A stretch of 64,000 bases of DNA from contig CBDHDU010000044.1 of NCBI GenBank assembly GCA_965261725.1, positions 372,001 through 436,000 of the forward strand. The letters run 5' to 3'. Numbering within the stretch: position 1 is the first letter of the stretch; each line of letters opens with the position of its first letter. Positions 54,276 to 62,522 of the stretch are shown piece after piece. The notes below the pieces were generated by a model. It was not told where the DNA came from, searched no databases, and saw nothing but the letters and a program-made list of their open reading frames with translations. This stretch comes from CANDOC01 sp965261725. GTDB lineage: Bacteria > Pseudomonadota > Gammaproteobacteria > Pseudomonadales > Endozoicomonadaceae. Made by a program: the position numbers and the translations under genes.

Positions 54276-55138
54276 AGTTTCAGTTCATCAGTGATAACCG
54301 GGAGCAATTCAGCCTCTCAGCCATGTGCCGGGTCATGTCGGTATCCCGTAGTGGCTACTATGAGTGGCTCTCTCGCCCGGTATCCAAGCGTTCTCAGGAG
54401 GATCAGGCATTGAAGGCAGACATTCGGGAGATTCACGAAAAACACCGTCAGCGCTATGGGGCACGCCGTATTAAAAATGACCTTGCTGATCTGGGTAAAA
54501 CCGTCAGCCGTAAGCGCGTGGCTCGTCTGATGAGAGAGGAAGACCTGGTTTGTAAGACCAAACGTAAATTCAAGGCGACAACGAACTCAAGCCACAACAA
54601 GCCGGTGGCTGACAACATACTGAAGCGTGACTTCCACCGGGAGCAGCCTGACCAGGCCTACACCGGCGATATTACGTATATCCCAACCCGGGAAGGTTGG
54701 CTCTACCTCTCCGTCTTCATTGACCTGTGCTCACGGGCTGTTGTGGGCTGGTCCATGAGTAGCAGGATGACAGCGACGCTGGTGACAGATTCTCTGCAGA
54801 TGGCTATGTGGAAGCGCAGACCAAAAGCTGGCTTGCTGGTGCATAGCGATCGGGGCAGCCAGTATGTCTCAGAGTGCTACCAGAAGTTGTTGGGCGAAAA
54901 TGAGTTTGTCTGTAGCATGAGCCGCAAAGGTAATTGCTGGGATAATGCGGTGGCTGAAAGCTTCTTCCACACACTGAAAACTGAGCTGATTCATCATGAA
55001 GACTTCCAGACTAGAGAAGAGGCTCAGCAGGCCATATTTGAGTACATTGAAGTGTATTACAACCGCCAGAGAAAGCACTCAACTAACGGCTATCTTGCAC
55101 CGTTCAAGTATGAACAACAGCTTGCCGAGGCAGCGTAA
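54266..55138 (+). CDS. IS3-family OrfB integrase, copy 2, intact
   Basis: 290 residues with the complete C-terminus QAIFEYIEVYYNRQRKHSTN and stop AEAA*. DDE residues as in copy 1 (QAYTGDITY, VHSDRGSQYV, NAVAESFFHT). Functional by sequence but lacks an intact OrfA partner on the same element; copy 1 could supply that. Confidence 0.9.
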   Translation: MSLKFQFISDNREQFSLSAMCRVMSVSRSGYYEWLSRPVSKRSQEDQALKADIREIHEKHRQRYGARRIKNDLADLGKTVSRKRVARLMREEDLVCKTKRKFKATTNSSHNKPVADNILKRDFHREQPDQAYTGDITYIPTREGWLYLSVFIDLCSRAVVGWSMSSRMTATLVTDSLQMAMWKRRPKAGLLVHSDRGSQYVSECYQKLLGENEFVCSMSRKGNCWDNAVAESFFHTLKTELIHHEDFQTREEAQQAIFEYIEVYYNRQRKHSTNGYLAPFKYEQQLAEAA

Positions 55139-55168
55139 AAAAGTGTCCGGAAAACTCTTGCCATATCA

Positions 55169-55277
55169 CCTTGATGTAGACGTCTTGCAGAATGTCGTCC
55201 ACATTAGCGGGCTCATCAACCTGTTTAGCAATGTAGGCGCGCAAGCGGTTTTTGTGTTCTTGCCAGTAGGGTTGCAT
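55169..55277 (-). pseudogene. Truncated second sigZ, N-terminal fragment
   Basis: Encodes MQPYWQEHKNRLRAYIAKQV then DEPANVDDILQDVYIK, differing from sigZ (50503) by few bases, and is cut off by IS3 copy 2. Upstream of this start the frame continues open to an ATG at 55395, which would give an extra 39 residues of no recognised identity; the sigma homology starts at MQPYW. Confidence 0.75.
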
Positions 55278-55464
55278 GGCTTTTCTGGTATCAAGTTTTG
55301 TCGGTGCACAGATATTAACAGAACCTGGTTTACCCTGATTCCCCTCTCTTTTCTGATCATATTCATTGGTAAATCTTTCTGCGGGTTGACTCATGCCTGC
55401 TTCCCGAGAACGGCTTGTATTGGATAATTCGTGATAAGAATACTTCCGCGAGAATACACCCGAC

Positions 55465-56340
55465 ATGCGAAGAAAAATACCTTCCCTGAATGCCATCAGG
55501 GCGTTTGAAGCAGTTGCTCGGTACGAGCATCTTGGTCAGGCTGCGGAAGAGCTGTGTGTATCTCAAAGTGCATTGAGTCAGCAGGTAAAACACCTTGAGG
55601 CGTGGTTGGATGCAGAACTATTCGTTCGTGCCAGAGGTCGCCTGTTCCTGAAACCGGAAGGACAGGAGTTGCTGGCAGGTTATACCGAAGCCCTGGATAT
55701 ATTGCAGGCAACCAGCCTGCGGCTGACTGAACGCAAGGCGGTTAAGCCGCTTGTAATCCTTTGTGATCCGGCTTTTCTTTCAAAATGCCTGATCGGTAAA
55801 GTGCAGAGCCTGAGAGAAGCCATTGCGCCTGCCGATATCGAAATTATCACCAGCAATCAGCTACCGGAAAGTTTCCCGGAGCATGTTGATATAATTATTC
55901 ATTATCAGAGCCAGCCCGGCTGGCCTGATATTCATGTCACGCACATGCTGGATATTTATGGGTTTCCTGCCTGTAGTCCTGCGTTGCTAAGATCAATGCC
56001 AACACCCAAAAGACCCAATGATTTACAGCACTTTCATCTGCTTCATGGCGATGATCGGCAAACCTGGAATGCCTGGCTGAGAAAGTACAATGCCCGTGCC
56101 GTGAATGGCTATAAAGGAACATTCTATGATGATTTCAGTCTGACTGTTCAGGCTGCTGTAAATGGAGAGGGTGCGGTTATTGCTGATCCGGTGATGTGTA
56201 AAGAAGAACTGAAATCAGGAAAACTGGTGCCCGTTTTTGAGGATACGATATTCTGTGCCAGCTATCATATGTATTGCCATCAGAAAAATTATCAGAACGC
56301 TGCAGTAAAAGCCGTTCACAGCAAGCTTATTGAGAAATAA
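55465..56340 (+). CDS. LysR-family transcriptional regulator (GcvA-like)
   Basis: 291 residues. HTH MRRKIPSLNAIRAFEAVARY, EHLGQAAEELCVSQSALSQQ and VKHLEAWLDAELFVR; effector domain with IIIHYQSQPGWPDIHVTHML and HLLHGDDRQTWNAWLRKY, the GcvA/AmpR-like subgroup. It precedes the agmatine cluster in the same direction by about 200 bases with a hairpin between. It may regulate that cluster, since LysR genes often neighbour their targets; no operator can be assigned from sequence alone. Confidence 0.88.
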   Translation: MRRKIPSLNAIRAFEAVARYEHLGQAAEELCVSQSALSQQVKHLEAWLDAELFVRARGRLFLKPEGQELLAGYTEALDILQATSLRLTERKAVKPLVILCDPAFLSKCLIGKVQSLREAIAPADIEIITSNQLPESFPEHVDIIIHYQSQPGWPDIHVTHMLDIYGFPACSPALLRSMPTPKRPNDLQHFHLLHGDDRQTWNAWLRKYNARAVNGYKGTFYDDFSLTVQAAVNGEGAVIADPVMCKEELKSGKLVPVFEDTIFCASYHMYCHQKNYQNAAVKAVHSKLIEK

Positions 56341-56418
56341 AAAGCTGGCCGTGCTTCGCTTTTCTTCCTTATTCTTTTTGAATTCATTCAGTTTCTGTCG
56401 TAAACCTTAAAATGCCAG

Positions 56419-56447
56419 GCACCTTTTTAGAAAAACTTAAAAGGTGC
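56419..56447 (+). terminator. Hairpin between the LysR gene and the agmatine cluster
   Basis: GCACCTTTT and AAAAGGTGC form a 9-bp stem with an 11-base loop. Lies about 80 bases after the LysR stop and about 90 before the first deiminase start; terminator or leader structure. Confidence 0.5.
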
Positions 56448-56535
56448 TTCAGGAATAATAAATTTTTTTCGTGATACCCGCAGAGTAAATTCGTTCCCAA
56501 GAAACAGTATTACCGTATTGATGGAGACTGGCTTC

Positions 56536-57642
56536 ATGGCAAGAACGATAAACTCAACACCCCGGCAGGATGGCTTTCGAATGCCAGCCGAATGGGAACC
56601 CCACGATGGCTGCTGGCTGATCTGGCCTGAGAATATGGACAACTGGCGAATGGGTGCCAAATTTGCCCAGGAAAAGTTTGTAGAAGTAGCCTCGGTTATT
56701 TCCCGTTCAGAGCAAGTGACTGTAGCCGCCTCTCCAAGGCAGTATCGCAATGCCCGCGCCCGCCTGCCTGAAGATATTCGCGTTGTTGAGATTGATCATA
56801 AAGATGCCTGGGCGAGAGATGCTGGTGCGACCTTTGTTATCAACGACAGTGGTGAAGTTAGGGGTATCGATTGGCATTTCAATGCTTATGGCGGCATCGA
56901 AGAAGGTTTACATTTTCCCTGGGATCAGTGCGAACTGGCAGCCAGAAAGATGATCGAGATTGAGAACGTTGTCCGTTATCGTCCGGATTTTATTCTGGAA
57001 GGTGGCAGCATTCATGTAGATGGTCAGGGAACCCTGATTTCTACAGAAGAGTGTGTACTGAATAAAAACAGAAATCCTCAGCTGTCAAAAGAAGAAATGG
57101 AGCAACGGCTCCGGGATTATCTGAATGTTGAGTCTATTATCTGGCTGAAAAACGGCCTGTTTGAAGATGAGACTGACGGCCATGTCGATAATCTCTGCTG
57201 CTTTATTAAACCGGGTGTGGTCGCACTAGCATGGACTGATGATGAAAACGACCCGCAGTATCCTCTTTCACTGGATGCGCTGAACATTCTGCAAAATGCT
57301 ACTGATGCTCAGGGACGAAAGCTGAAAATTATCAAGTTTCCACAACCTGCTCCGGTCATTTATACCGAAGATGAGTGTCGGGGCATTGATATTGATGAAT
57401 ATGCTGAGCCACGCCGTCTCGGTGACCGTACCAGTGCCTCCTATATCAATTTCTACATCGGCAATTCAGTTGTTGTCGTGCCTTTCTTTAATGATCCGAA
57501 TGATCAGGTAGTCAAGGAACTGTTACAGGCGCAGTTCCCGGATAAAGAGGTTGTTGGTGTTTATGCCCGTGATCTTGTCGTGGGTGGGGGCAATATCCAC
57601 TGTATCACCCAGCAACAGCCAGCACCTCAGTTTAATAAGTAA
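56536..57642 (+). CDS. aguA: Agmatine deiminase, first copy
   Basis: 368 residues from ATG 56536 (MARTINSTPRQDGFRMPAEW), with GGAGA about ten bases ahead; an ATG at 56518 is less likely. Converts agmatine to N-carbamoylputrescine and ammonia in the cytoplasm. Family motifs: MPAEWEPHDGCWLIWPEN (substrate loop), DAWARDAGATFVIND, FILEGGSIHVDGQGTLISTE, DGHVDNLCCFI (His) and GGGNIHCITQQQP with the nucleophile Cys. All catalytic residues are present. Only 24 bases separate it from the carbamoyltransferase gene. Confidence 0.93.
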   Translation: MARTINSTPRQDGFRMPAEWEPHDGCWLIWPENMDNWRMGAKFAQEKFVEVASVISRSEQVTVAASPRQYRNARARLPEDIRVVEIDHKDAWARDAGATFVINDSGEVRGIDWHFNAYGGIEEGLHFPWDQCELAARKMIEIENVVRYRPDFILEGGSIHVDGQGTLISTEECVLNKNRNPQLSKEEMEQRLRDYLNVESIIWLKNGLFEDETDGHVDNLCCFIKPGVVALAWTDDENDPQYPLSLDALNILQNATDAQGRKLKIIKFPQPAPVIYTEDECRGIDIDEYAEPRRLGDRTSASYINFYIGNSVVVVPFFNDPNDQVVKELLQAQFPDKEVVGVYARDLVVGGGNIHCITQQQPAPQFNK

Positions 57643-57666
57643 ATGAAAATAACAGGTAGTAGTGAA

Positions 57667-58713
57667 ATGAAAGACTTTATTGATCCATGGGACTTCAGCA
57701 CTGATGAATTAATGCAGCTGGTTGATTTCATCATCATGCTGAAAAAGGCTGATAAAATGGGAGCCTGTCCCAAGCTGCTGGAAAATGCTTCGCTGGGAAT
57801 GATCTTTGCCGCACCTTCTACCCGCACCCGGGTTTCGTTTGAAGTTGCCATGACCAAGTTAGGTGGCCACGCACTTTATCTGCGCCCCGGTGAGCTGCAT
57901 CTGGGTTCCCGCGAATCAATCAAAGACACTGCCCAGGTACTGTCCCGAATGGCAGATTGCATTATGGCCCGGATTCACAGCCATGAGGAAATGAAAGAAC
58001 TTTCCAAGTGGGCAACTGTGCCGGTTATCAACGGCATGACCGATTACAACCATCCGACACAGGCTCTCTGCGACCTGGTTACCATCTGCGAAAATATGCC
58101 TGAAGGCAAAACACTGGCAGATATCACTCTGACGTTTATCGGCGATACGACGCTGTTTGAATGTGTACTGAACACTATGAATCAGATATTGCCTCGCTTT
58201 GGCGGCAATATTGTCTTTGCCTCACCGGAAGGTTATTCCATTTATGACGATACCTCCGAGTATCGCGACCAGTTAATCAGCCGGGCGAATCAGGCCTGTG
58301 AAATCGGCGGCGGTACTTTTACTGTTCTGAATGATCCTGTTGAGGCGGTGAAGAATGCTGACTTTATCTACACCGGTCCCTGGGTATACCACGGTAATGA
58401 ACACGAAAAAGAAGAGCGGGATAGAGTCTTCATGCCGAAGTTCCAAGTCAATGCCGAGCTGATTAAGCATGCACCGGCGCATGCCCAGTTTATGCATTAT
58501 GGTCCGGCATTGCGCGGTGTCGAGATGTCAGAAGAGATTATGGACCATGAACGTTCCCTGCTGGTGGAAGAGGCCGAAAACCGTTTGCATACCGAGAAAG
58601 GGCTGCTGGCCTGGTATATGTATCCACAGTTGCGTAAGGCTTCACCGGAGTTAAAGGCTCAGAAGAAAGCAGAAGCAGAAGCATACCTTCAGGAAGCTCA
58701 GGGATTGTATTAA
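57667..58713 (+). CDS. ptcA: Putrescine carbamoyltransferase-like, first copy
   Basis: 348 residues from ATG 57667 (MKDFIDPWDFSTDELMQLVD). Carbamoyl-phosphate site APSTRTRVSFEVAMTKLGG and second loop MTDYNHPTQALCDLVTI match the Enterococcus-type enzyme, as do LRPGELHLGSRESIKDTAQ. The usual MHCLPA motif reads FMHYGPALRGVEMSEEI, so the Cys and the Leu of HCLP are replaced. A helical C-terminal tail, characteristic of putrescine carbamoyltransferases, ends AEAEAYLQEAQGLY. Substrate is assigned from the agmatine context; the altered motif leaves room for a different acceptor. Confidence 0.85.
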   Translation: MKDFIDPWDFSTDELMQLVDFIIMLKKADKMGACPKLLENASLGMIFAAPSTRTRVSFEVAMTKLGGHALYLRPGELHLGSRESIKDTAQVLSRMADCIMARIHSHEEMKELSKWATVPVINGMTDYNHPTQALCDLVTICENMPEGKTLADITLTFIGDTTLFECVLNTMNQILPRFGGNIVFASPEGYSIYDDTSEYRDQLISRANQACEIGGGTFTVLNDPVEAVKNADFIYTGPWVYHGNEHEKEERDRVFMPKFQVNAELIKHAPAHAQFMHYGPALRGVEMSEEIMDHERSLLVEEAENRLHTEKGLLAWYMYPQLRKASPELKAQKKAEAEAYLQEAQGLY

Positions 58714-58797
58714 TCCCGTTCTTATGCGGAGAGCAATCCGCTCTCCGGGATGAGCTGCAATTTTCTCAAAGAATGAAAATATACGAAGGATGCTGTG

Positions 58798-59904
58798 ATG
58801 CCTCATATTCTTGAATCTACACCCAAGCAGGATGGTTTCCGGCTTGCCGCCGAGTGGGAAACCCAGAAACAAACCTGGCTGCTATGGCCGGAACATGCCA
58901 ACAACTGGCACAGTGGCGCCAAGCCTGCACAGCGTGTCTGGGTTGAACTGTGCAGTATTATCGCCCGCTATCAGCCGGTTACCGTGATCGCCAGTGGCAA
59001 TCAATACAAAACTGCGCGCTTTATGTTGCCACCGGAAGTCAGGGTGGTGGAAATGTCTACCAATGATTCATGGTGCCGAGATTCTGCTCCCAGTTTTGTT
59101 GTCAATGATGAAACCGGTGAAGTACGTGGTGTTGACTGGGAATACAATGCCTACGGTGGTTTGGAAGATGGTCATTATTTCCCCTGGGACAAGACCGCAC
59201 AGATTGCCGGTAAGATTTGTGAATCAGAATGGCTGGATGCCTACCAGGCACCTTTAACGGTAGAAGGTGGAGCCATTCACACTGATGGCGAAGGAACCCT
59301 GCTGACAACAGAAGCAGTGTTGTGTAACAGCAACCGTAACCCAAGCAAAAGCAAGGAAGAAGTCACCCGCCTTCTGAGTGAATACTGTGGTGTCGACAAG
59401 GTTATCTGGTTGCCACGCGGCCTGCCTGCTGATGTGACCGGTGGACATATCGATGACCTGGCCTGCTGGGTCGCTCCGGGCGAAGTGCTGCTGCAGTGGA
59501 CCGATGATCCTGAGCATGAAAACTACGAAGTGGTTCACGAAGCCTACAACATCCTCAGCAAAGAAACCGATGCCAAAGGGCGACAGCTGACAGTTCATAA
59601 AATGATTCAGCCTGCCAACCCGGTGGTACTGAAGGAAGAAGAAGTACAAAACTACGATCTGGCCGAATATGAGCTGGATATCGAAGACGGTTTTGAACAG
59701 TGCGGCTCCTATATCAACTTCCTGCTGGGTAATGGCGTGGTGATTGTTCCCAGCTATGACGATCCGCATGATGACATGGCCTGTGAAACCCTGCAGGGGC
59801 TGTTCCCGGATAGAGACATCATCAAATTAAAGAATGCCCGTGAAATTGCTATTGGCGGCGGCATCATCCACTGCATTACGCATGAACAGCCAGCCGGCAA
59901 ATAA
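58798..59904 (+). CDS. aguA2: Agmatine deiminase, second copy
   Basis: 368 residues from ATG 58798 after AAGGAT. Same family as the first copy, clearly diverged: FRLAAEWETQKQTWLLWPEH, DSWCRDSAPSFVVNDETGEV, TVEGGAIHTDGEGTLLTTEA, GGHIDDLACWVAPG and GGGIIHCITHEQP, with Asp/Glu, His and Cys of the catalytic set present. Divergence in the substrate loops may mean different affinity or substrate. It follows the first carbamoyltransferase by 84 bases and precedes the second by 38 bases, making a repeated deiminase-transferase pair. Confidence 0.9.
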   Translation: MPHILESTPKQDGFRLAAEWETQKQTWLLWPEHANNWHSGAKPAQRVWVELCSIIARYQPVTVIASGNQYKTARFMLPPEVRVVEMSTNDSWCRDSAPSFVVNDETGEVRGVDWEYNAYGGLEDGHYFPWDKTAQIAGKICESEWLDAYQAPLTVEGGAIHTDGEGTLLTTEAVLCNSNRNPSKSKEEVTRLLSEYCGVDKVIWLPRGLPADVTGGHIDDLACWVAPGEVLLQWTDDPEHENYEVVHEAYNILSKETDAKGRQLTVHKMIQPANPVVLKEEEVQNYDLAEYELDIEDGFEQCGSYINFLLGNGVVIVPSYDDPHDDMACETLQGLFPDRDIIKLKNAREIAIGGGIIHCITHEQPAGK

Positions 59905-59942
59905 AAACAAACACTAAGAATTAATAACATTGGAATATTGAA

Positions 59943-60956
59943 ATGAAAAACTTTATCGATCCGCTTGATTTCACCAATAAACAACTGCTGGACCTGGTTG
60001 ATTTAACCCTGATGATCAAGAAGTTCGACAAGATGGGTGCCTGTCCGGAAATGCTGAAAGGCAAATCACTGGGCATGATTTTCGAGGAATCGTCCACCCG
60101 TACCCGTATTTCTTTTGAAGTTGCCATGACCAAACTGGGGGGGCATGCTCTGTATCTGCGCCCGGGTGAAATCCATATGGGTACCGGTTTTGAATCCCTG
60201 TACGACACTGCAAAAGTTATTTCACGCTTCTGCGATGCAATCTGCGCCCGTGTCCATGAACATGATGACATGCTGGAATTTGCTGAACATGTGGACGTTC
60301 CCCTGATTAATGCTATGACCTGGACGCTGCACCCCTGTCAGGTGTTATGCGATCTGGCAACAATGATTGAACACAAACAGCCTGGTAAAAAGCTGGAAGA
60401 CCTGACAATTGCATGGATTGGCGATACCTCTGACTACGAGTGCGTGGCCAATAATCACGCTCAGTTCCTGACCCGTTTTGGCATGACGCTGTATCACGTA
60501 TCTCCGGAAGGTTTCCGTCTTACCGGTGAAAATCTGGAAAAGGCCGAGCTGGCTGCAGACAAAGGTAACGGCAAGTTTATTGTGACCACTGATGCGGAAG
60601 AAGCAATCCGCAATGCAGATTTCGTCTACACCGGAACCCTCTGGTATCACGGTCAGGAAGACGATGCCGAGCGGCGCAAGGAGATATTTATTCCCAACTT
60701 CCAGGTGAATGAGGATATTTTCGCCAAAGCACCGGCTCACGCTAAATTCATGCATTACCTGCCTGCAATTCGCAATGCAGAAGTCACTGACGAAGTTATG
60801 GACCATGAGCGCAGCATCATCTTCGGCCAGGCTGAAAACCGCCTGTATTCAGAAATGGCACTGCTGGTTGCCATGTTGAAAGACGACGATGACGAAGCAA
60901 CCAAAGCCTATGCAAAGGCCAGCATCAAGGACTTCCTATACGAAAGACAACTGTAA
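59943..60956 (+). CDS. Putrescine carbamoyltransferase-like, second copy
   Basis: 337 residues. MKNFIDPLDFTNKQLLDLVD and EESSTRTRISFEVAMTKLGG parallel the first copy, but MTWTLHPCQVLCDLATM replaces the NHPTQ segment (HPCQ). The acceptor-binding motif reads FMHYLPAIRNAEVTDEVMDH, again Tyr in place of the HCLP Cys. Both copies share a common ancestor (LRPGE-HLG and MHY), so duplication is old enough for specialisation. Could work on putrescine, ornithine or another amine; the neighbourhood favours putrescine. Confidence 0.82.
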   Translation: MKNFIDPLDFTNKQLLDLVDLTLMIKKFDKMGACPEMLKGKSLGMIFEESSTRTRISFEVAMTKLGGHALYLRPGEIHMGTGFESLYDTAKVISRFCDAICARVHEHDDMLEFAEHVDVPLINAMTWTLHPCQVLCDLATMIEHKQPGKKLEDLTIAWIGDTSDYECVANNHAQFLTRFGMTLYHVSPEGFRLTGENLEKAELAADKGNGKFIVTTDAEEAIRNADFVYTGTLWYHGQEDDAERRKEIFIPNFQVNEDIFAKAPAHAKFMHYLPAIRNAEVTDEVMDHERSIIFGQAENRLYSEMALLVAMLKDDDDEATKAYAKASIKDFLYERQL

Positions 60957-61033
60957 AAAAACCGGCTTTCAGCATGACAATGAGTGTTGTGCTGAAAGCT
61001 GAAAAGGGAATTTGCCCGGGGAGGGCAACAGCC

Positions 61034-62434
61034 ATGACTAACCAAAACAAGATTGGGGCAGTTGGCATAGCATTCTGGGTCATCGCAACCATTCAGGGAC
61101 TGACGGTTTTTGTACCTGCAGCCACCATGGGACCATCAGTGTATATCTGGTGGGCTGTTGTTGCGGTGCTGTTTATGTACCCCTATCTGGCGATATTGAG
61201 TGAACTCGGATCAAGCTACCCATCTGAAGTAGGCATTTATCACTGGACTGAACAGGCATTCGGACGACGCTGGGCGACACGCTACAGCTGGTATTACTGG
61301 GCTAATGTTCCCGTCTGGTTCCCTTCAACTTTTCTTATCTGTACTGGTATTCTTTCCGAGCTTTTCTATCCCGAGATGACTATCTGGCAGCATGTTGTAC
61401 TGGCAATGGCTTTAAGTGCCGTATCAGTCATGCTGGTGACCGGAAGCCGGGACCGGACCCGGCAAATCAGTATGGTCGCGAGTGCTACACGACTGATTAT
61501 CGTCGGCTCACTGGTTATCGGCGGTGTCTGGCATGCGTCAGTAAACGGGTTGGCAAATCCGTTTACTGTGACAAGCTTCAAACCGGATCTCGGTACCGCA
61601 ATGATGTATGCCCCGACCCTGATTTTTTCAATTATCGGGGCGGAACTGATTACCACGGTGGGCAAGCGCATCCGCAACCCCAAAAGAGATATTTTCCGTG
61701 GACTGTTCTGGGGGATGAGTGTGCTGCTGTTACTGCATTTTGCAGGTACATTCGCGGTACTGGCGACAGTGCCAAGCAATGAACTGACACTGGTTGGTGG
61801 TTTAGTACAAACCTTTGCTGCAATTTTCGGATCAACACCACTGGGTGAAAGTCTGACTATTGTGCTTGGCCTGCTAACCGTTGTGACTTTCCTTGCTTAT
61901 ATGGCCTTGTGGTGTCTGGGCGGTTCAGAATCAGCTTCTATGGCAGCTCGCAATGGTGATATGCCAGCCGTATTTGCCAAGGCTAATCCGAAAAGTGGTT
62001 TGCCTGTCGGTGCAAGCTGGATCACCTGGTGCGGTTCAGCACTGATGCTGGTTATTTATGCTTTTACTGCTGATAGTGCCGATGCCTTGTTCTGGACAAT
62101 TTTCTCTTTTGCCATGGTGCTTTATTTTGCCACCTATTTCTTCTTTCAGGCGTCCTTTATCAAGCTCAGGCTGAGAGATAGGCAAAGACATCGCCCGTTT
62201 AAAATCCCCGGTGGCATGGCAGTGGCTCTGTTGTTTGCGATATCGTCAGCACTGATGTTGATGACAGGTATCGTTATTTTTATTTTTCCAACCCTGATGG
62301 AAGGTCAGATTGACTGGAGTTACAGCGGCATTCTGCTGATGTCTGTGGTTGTGGCTGTCGTGATTATTGAGGCCACGCTTAAACAAATAAATAAGAGAAA
62401 AGAGGCGAAATTAACCAGCCCTGAAAATTGTTAA
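61034..62434 (+). CDS. APC-family permease, putative agmatine/putrescine transporter
   Basis: 466 residues from ATG 61034, preceded by GGGGAGGG; longer frames begin at 60974 but lack a hydrophobic start. Twelve membrane segments, TM1 in IGAVGIAFWVIATIQGLTVF, a conserved AVLFMYPYLAILSELGSSYP (TM2-loop-Glu), and GAELITTVGKRIRNPKRDIF in TM6-loop. Amino acid/polyamine antiporter family (AguD-like by position). It follows the second transferase by about 80 bases and is in the same orientation. Confidence 0.88.
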   Translation: MTNQNKIGAVGIAFWVIATIQGLTVFVPAATMGPSVYIWWAVVAVLFMYPYLAILSELGSSYPSEVGIYHWTEQAFGRRWATRYSWYYWANVPVWFPSTFLICTGILSELFYPEMTIWQHVVLAMALSAVSVMLVTGSRDRTRQISMVASATRLIIVGSLVIGGVWHASVNGLANPFTVTSFKPDLGTAMMYAPTLIFSIIGAELITTVGKRIRNPKRDIFRGLFWGMSVLLLLHFAGTFAVLATVPSNELTLVGGLVQTFAAIFGSTPLGESLTIVLGLLTVVTFLAYMALWCLGGSESASMAARNGDMPAVFAKANPKSGLPVGASWITWCGSALMLVIYAFTADSADALFWTIFSFAMVLYFATYFFFQASFIKLRLRDRQRHRPFKIPGGMAVALLFAISSALMLMTGIVIFIFPTLMEGQIDWSYSGILLMSVVVAVVIIEATLKQINKRKEAKLTSPENC

Positions 62435-62490
62435 CAGAATATCCGGTTATTGATTATTAAAAAATGTGAGCACAAGAATCAAAGTTTAAA

Positions 62491-62511
62491 GCCTGTAAAT
62501 TTCAAACAGGC
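62491..62511 (+). promoter_or_regulatory. Small hairpin adjoining a strong ribosome site
   Basis: GCCTGT and ACAGGC pair around a nine-base loop directly before AGGAGGGGG (62512-62520) of the next permease gene. It could modulate access to the ribosome site; this is a guess from position. Confidence 0.4.
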
Positions 62512-62522
62512 AGGAGGGGGAA

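Larger units (their letters stand above)
53907..55168 (+). mobile_element. IS3-family insertion sequence, copy 2
   Basis: 1262 bp. Same ends as copy 1. No target duplication (flanks CTCAGC and CCTTGA): the left side is an IS4-like fragment and the right side a sigZ fragment. Differs from copy 1 at a few bases with opposite coding consequences. Confidence 0.88.

Noticed and set aside
55278..55496. Larger minus-strand gene including the sigZ fragment
   Set aside because: Homology starts only at MQPYW; the upstream extension has no recognisable domain and overlaps the LysR promoter and start.
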